Positions 5,461 to 7,053 of a DNA stretch of 7,053 bases are shown piece by piece; the stretch's first letter is position 1, and each line of letters begins with the position of its first letter. Position numbers and translations under genes: made by a program. This DNA comes from 66-474 sp036278635 (GTDB taxonomy: Bacteria > Pseudomonadota > Gammaproteobacteria > Xanthomonadales > Rhodanobacteraceae), in contig DASUKQ010000159.1 of the NCBI GenBank assembly GCA_036278635.1, positions 1-7,053 on the forward strand, read 5' to 3'. The notes below the pieces were generated by a model. It saw nothing but the letters and a program-made list of their open reading frames with translations, was not told the origin of the DNA and did no database searches.

Positions 5461-7053
5461 ATGCCCGACAACGACTACGACCTGATCGTGATCGGTTCCG
5501 GCCCCGGTGGCGCAACCCTCGCGCACCGGTTGGCGTCCGGCGGCAAGAGGATCCTCATACTGGAACGCGGCGACTGGTTGAAGCGCTCCGCCGCCAACTG
5601 GGATCCGCGCAAGATCTTCATCGAGAACATCTACCAGGCGCGCGAGACCTGGTACGACAAGCATGGCAAGGCCTTCAGCCCCGGCCTGCACTATTTCGTG
5701 GGCGGCAATTCCAAGATGTACGGCGCGGCATTGTTTCGGCTGCGCGAGCGCGATTTCGGGGAAATCCGCCACGCGGACGGCATTTCGCCCGCGTGGCCGC
5801 TGCAATACGACGTGTTCGAGCCGTACTACGACGAAGCCGAAAGGCTTTTCCACGTGCACGGCGCCGCGGGCGAGGATCCGACCGAGCCCCCCCGCAGCGC
5901 TCCGTACACGTACCCGCCGGTCTCGCACGAGCCGCGCATGCAGGAATTGTCCGACACCTTCGCGCGTCACGGCCTGCACCCGTTCCACATGCCGCTCGGC
6001 ATCCTGCTGGATGAAAGGGACGGCAGGGTATTGCGTACCAGTCCCTGCATCCGTTGCGGCGCGTTCGACGGCTATCCCTGCCTGACCAACGGCAAGGCCG
6101 ACGCCGAGGTGATCTGCATCGATCCGATGCTGGCCGCGCATCCCAACGTCACGCTGTTGACCGGCGCGTACGTATCGAGGCTCGATACCGACGCGACCGG
6201 GCACACGGTGGACGCCGTGCAGGTCGAACGCAACGGCGTGGCAGAAACCTATTCAGCCGACCTCGTGGTGGTGGCGTGCGGCGCGCTCTCGTCGGCGCTG
6301 CTGTTGCTGCGTTCGGCCAATGACAGGCACCCGAACGGATTGGCGAACGGCTCCGACCAGGTCGGTCGCAACTACATCCGCCACAACCAGTCCGTGCTGA
6401 TGGCGATCACGCACGAGCCCAACGAGACGGTATTCCAGAAAACCGTCGGCGTCAGCGACTTCTACTTCGGCGCCGACGACTGGGAATACCCGCTGGGCCT
6501 GATCCAGATGACCGGAAAATCGCACGCCGACACCATCCGCGGCGAGGCGCTGCCGGCTTGGCTGGAATGGCTGCCGGAAAAGCCATTCGAATACCTGGCG
6601 CGGCATTCGCTGGACTTCTGGCTTTCCAGCGAGGACCTGCCGCGCCCCGAAAACCGCATCCGCTACGACGGATCCCGCGTGGTGGTCGAGCAGACCGACA
6701 ACAATTTGGAAGGCCACAAGCGCCTGCGCGCGAAACTGGAATCGTTGCTGGAACCGATGGGCGCGCATCCCTTCCTGCTGGAACGCAACTATTACCTCGG
6801 CAAGGCCATCCCGATCGGCGGCACCGCGCACCAGGCGGGCACCGCGCGTTTCGGCACTAACCCGAAAACTTCGGTGCTCGACCTCGACTGCAAGGCACAC
6901 GAACTCGACAATCTTTATGTCGTCGACGCGAGCTTCTTTCCCTCGATCGGCGCGGTCAACCCGACCCTCACCATCATCGCCAACGCACTGCGGGTGGCGG
7001 ATCGGATTGCGGAGCGGATGGGCGTTGCGACCGGCAAGTTGCAGGCGAGGGAA
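5461..7053 (+). CDS. GMC-family FAD-dependent oxidoreductase (3' end outside window)
   Basis: Flavoenzyme of the glucose-methanol-choline family, expected to oxidise an alcohol or sugar-type hydroxyl group; the substrate cannot be told from sequence. The frame is open from the ATG to the last base (531 codons), so the stop lies outside. The FAD-binding fold starts at once: GSGPGG (12-17) and E35 at the end of the second strand in LERG. HYFVGGNSKMYGAA (around residues 77-90) is the family's GGxS-like loop. The C-terminal domain ends with HQAGTARFG (His457), YVVDASFFPS and NPTLTI (Asn500). His457 and Asn500, 43 residues apart, fit the family's catalytic pair. About 31 residues follow Asn500, so the protein is probably nearly complete. 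Cysteines 196, 199 and 207 form CxxC-x7-C. No Sec or Tat signal is visible, so a cytoplasmic site is likely. It is divergent from the cytochrome c gene. Confidence 0.95.
   Translation, partial: MPDNDYDLIVIGSGPGGATLAHRLASGGKRILILERGDWLKRSAANWDPRKIFIENIYQARETWYDKHGKAFSPGLHYFVGGNSKMYGAALFRLRERDFGEIRHADGISPAWPLQYDVFEPYYDEAERLFHVHGAAGEDPTEPPRSAPYTYPPVSHEPRMQELSDTFARHGLHPFHMPLGILLDERDGRVLRTSPCIRCGAFDGYPCLTNGKADAEVICIDPMLAAHPNVTLLTGAYVSRLDTDATGHTVDAVQVERNGVAETYSADLVVVACGALSSALLLLRSANDRHPNGLANGSDQVGRNYIRHNQSVLMAITHEPNETVFQKTVGVSDFYFGADDWEYPLGLIQMTGKSHADTIRGEALPAWLEWLPEKPFEYLARHSLDFWLSSEDLPRPENRIRYDGSRVVVEQTDNNLEGHKRLRAKLESLLEPMGAHPFLLERNYYLGKAIPIGGTAHQAGTARFGTNPKTSVLDLDCKAHELDNLYVVDASFFPSIGAVNPTLTIIANALRVADRIAERMGVATGKLQARE

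Noticed and set aside
5269..6204. A 311-codon minus-strand frame across the GMC gene start and control region
   Set aside because: It covers the well-supported GMC coding region in the opposite sense and shows no domain motifs.

Overview
The window is GC-rich, densely coded bacterial DNA that reads like a chromosomal stretch from a gammaproteobacterium. Codon use, a membrane-anchored c5-like monohaem cytochrome, an MtgA with the FLWSG signature and an intergenic CCTCCCC/GGGGAGG palindromic repeat together suggest Xanthomonadales (Rhodanobacteraceae or Xanthomonadaceae). That placement is an inference from sequence style, not a database match. I see no rRNA, tRNA, CRISPR array, integrase or transposase.

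Layout. Positions 1-349 hold no convincing gene. They contain a weak hairpin, a small AT-rich island that is the best promoter candidate, and a leader of about 250 bases with repeated GGGTCG segments. A 966-residue cytosolic c-di-GMP enzyme follows (350-3250, +), built as degenerate sensor-GAF-coil-GAF-coil-GGDEF-EAL. Its stop overlaps the start of mtgA (3247-4029, +), a peptidoglycan glycosyltransferase, so the two appear translationally coupled. A stand-alone two-CBS-domain protein (4117-4545, +) follows, with a strong ribosome binding site and possibly its own promoter. From 4546 to 4738 there is no gene; this convergent gap carries a palindromic dispersed-type repeat that may also terminate transcription from both sides. 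A membrane-anchored monohaem cytochrome c (4739-5272, -) is read towards it. A divergent promoter region (5273-5460) separates the cytochrome from a GMC-family FAD oxidoreductase (5461 to beyond the window end, +).

How the genes may work together. The first pair links c-di-GMP turnover to cell wall glycan synthesis by genetic arrangement; no biochemical link can be read from the sequence. The CBS protein is probably an adenylate-sensing or energy-sensing module with unknown partner. The cytochrome and the GMC enzyme share a divergent control region. GMC dehydrogenases of other bacteria pass electrons to c-type cytochromes, so a functional pairing is possible, but this GMC protein has no visible export signal.

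No clearly new multi-gene system is evident. The points most worth following are the coupled c-di-GMP/MtgA genes, the 200-residue sensor duplication with a degenerate inhibitory site, the GMC cysteine cluster beside a cytochrome, and the convergent-gap repeat.
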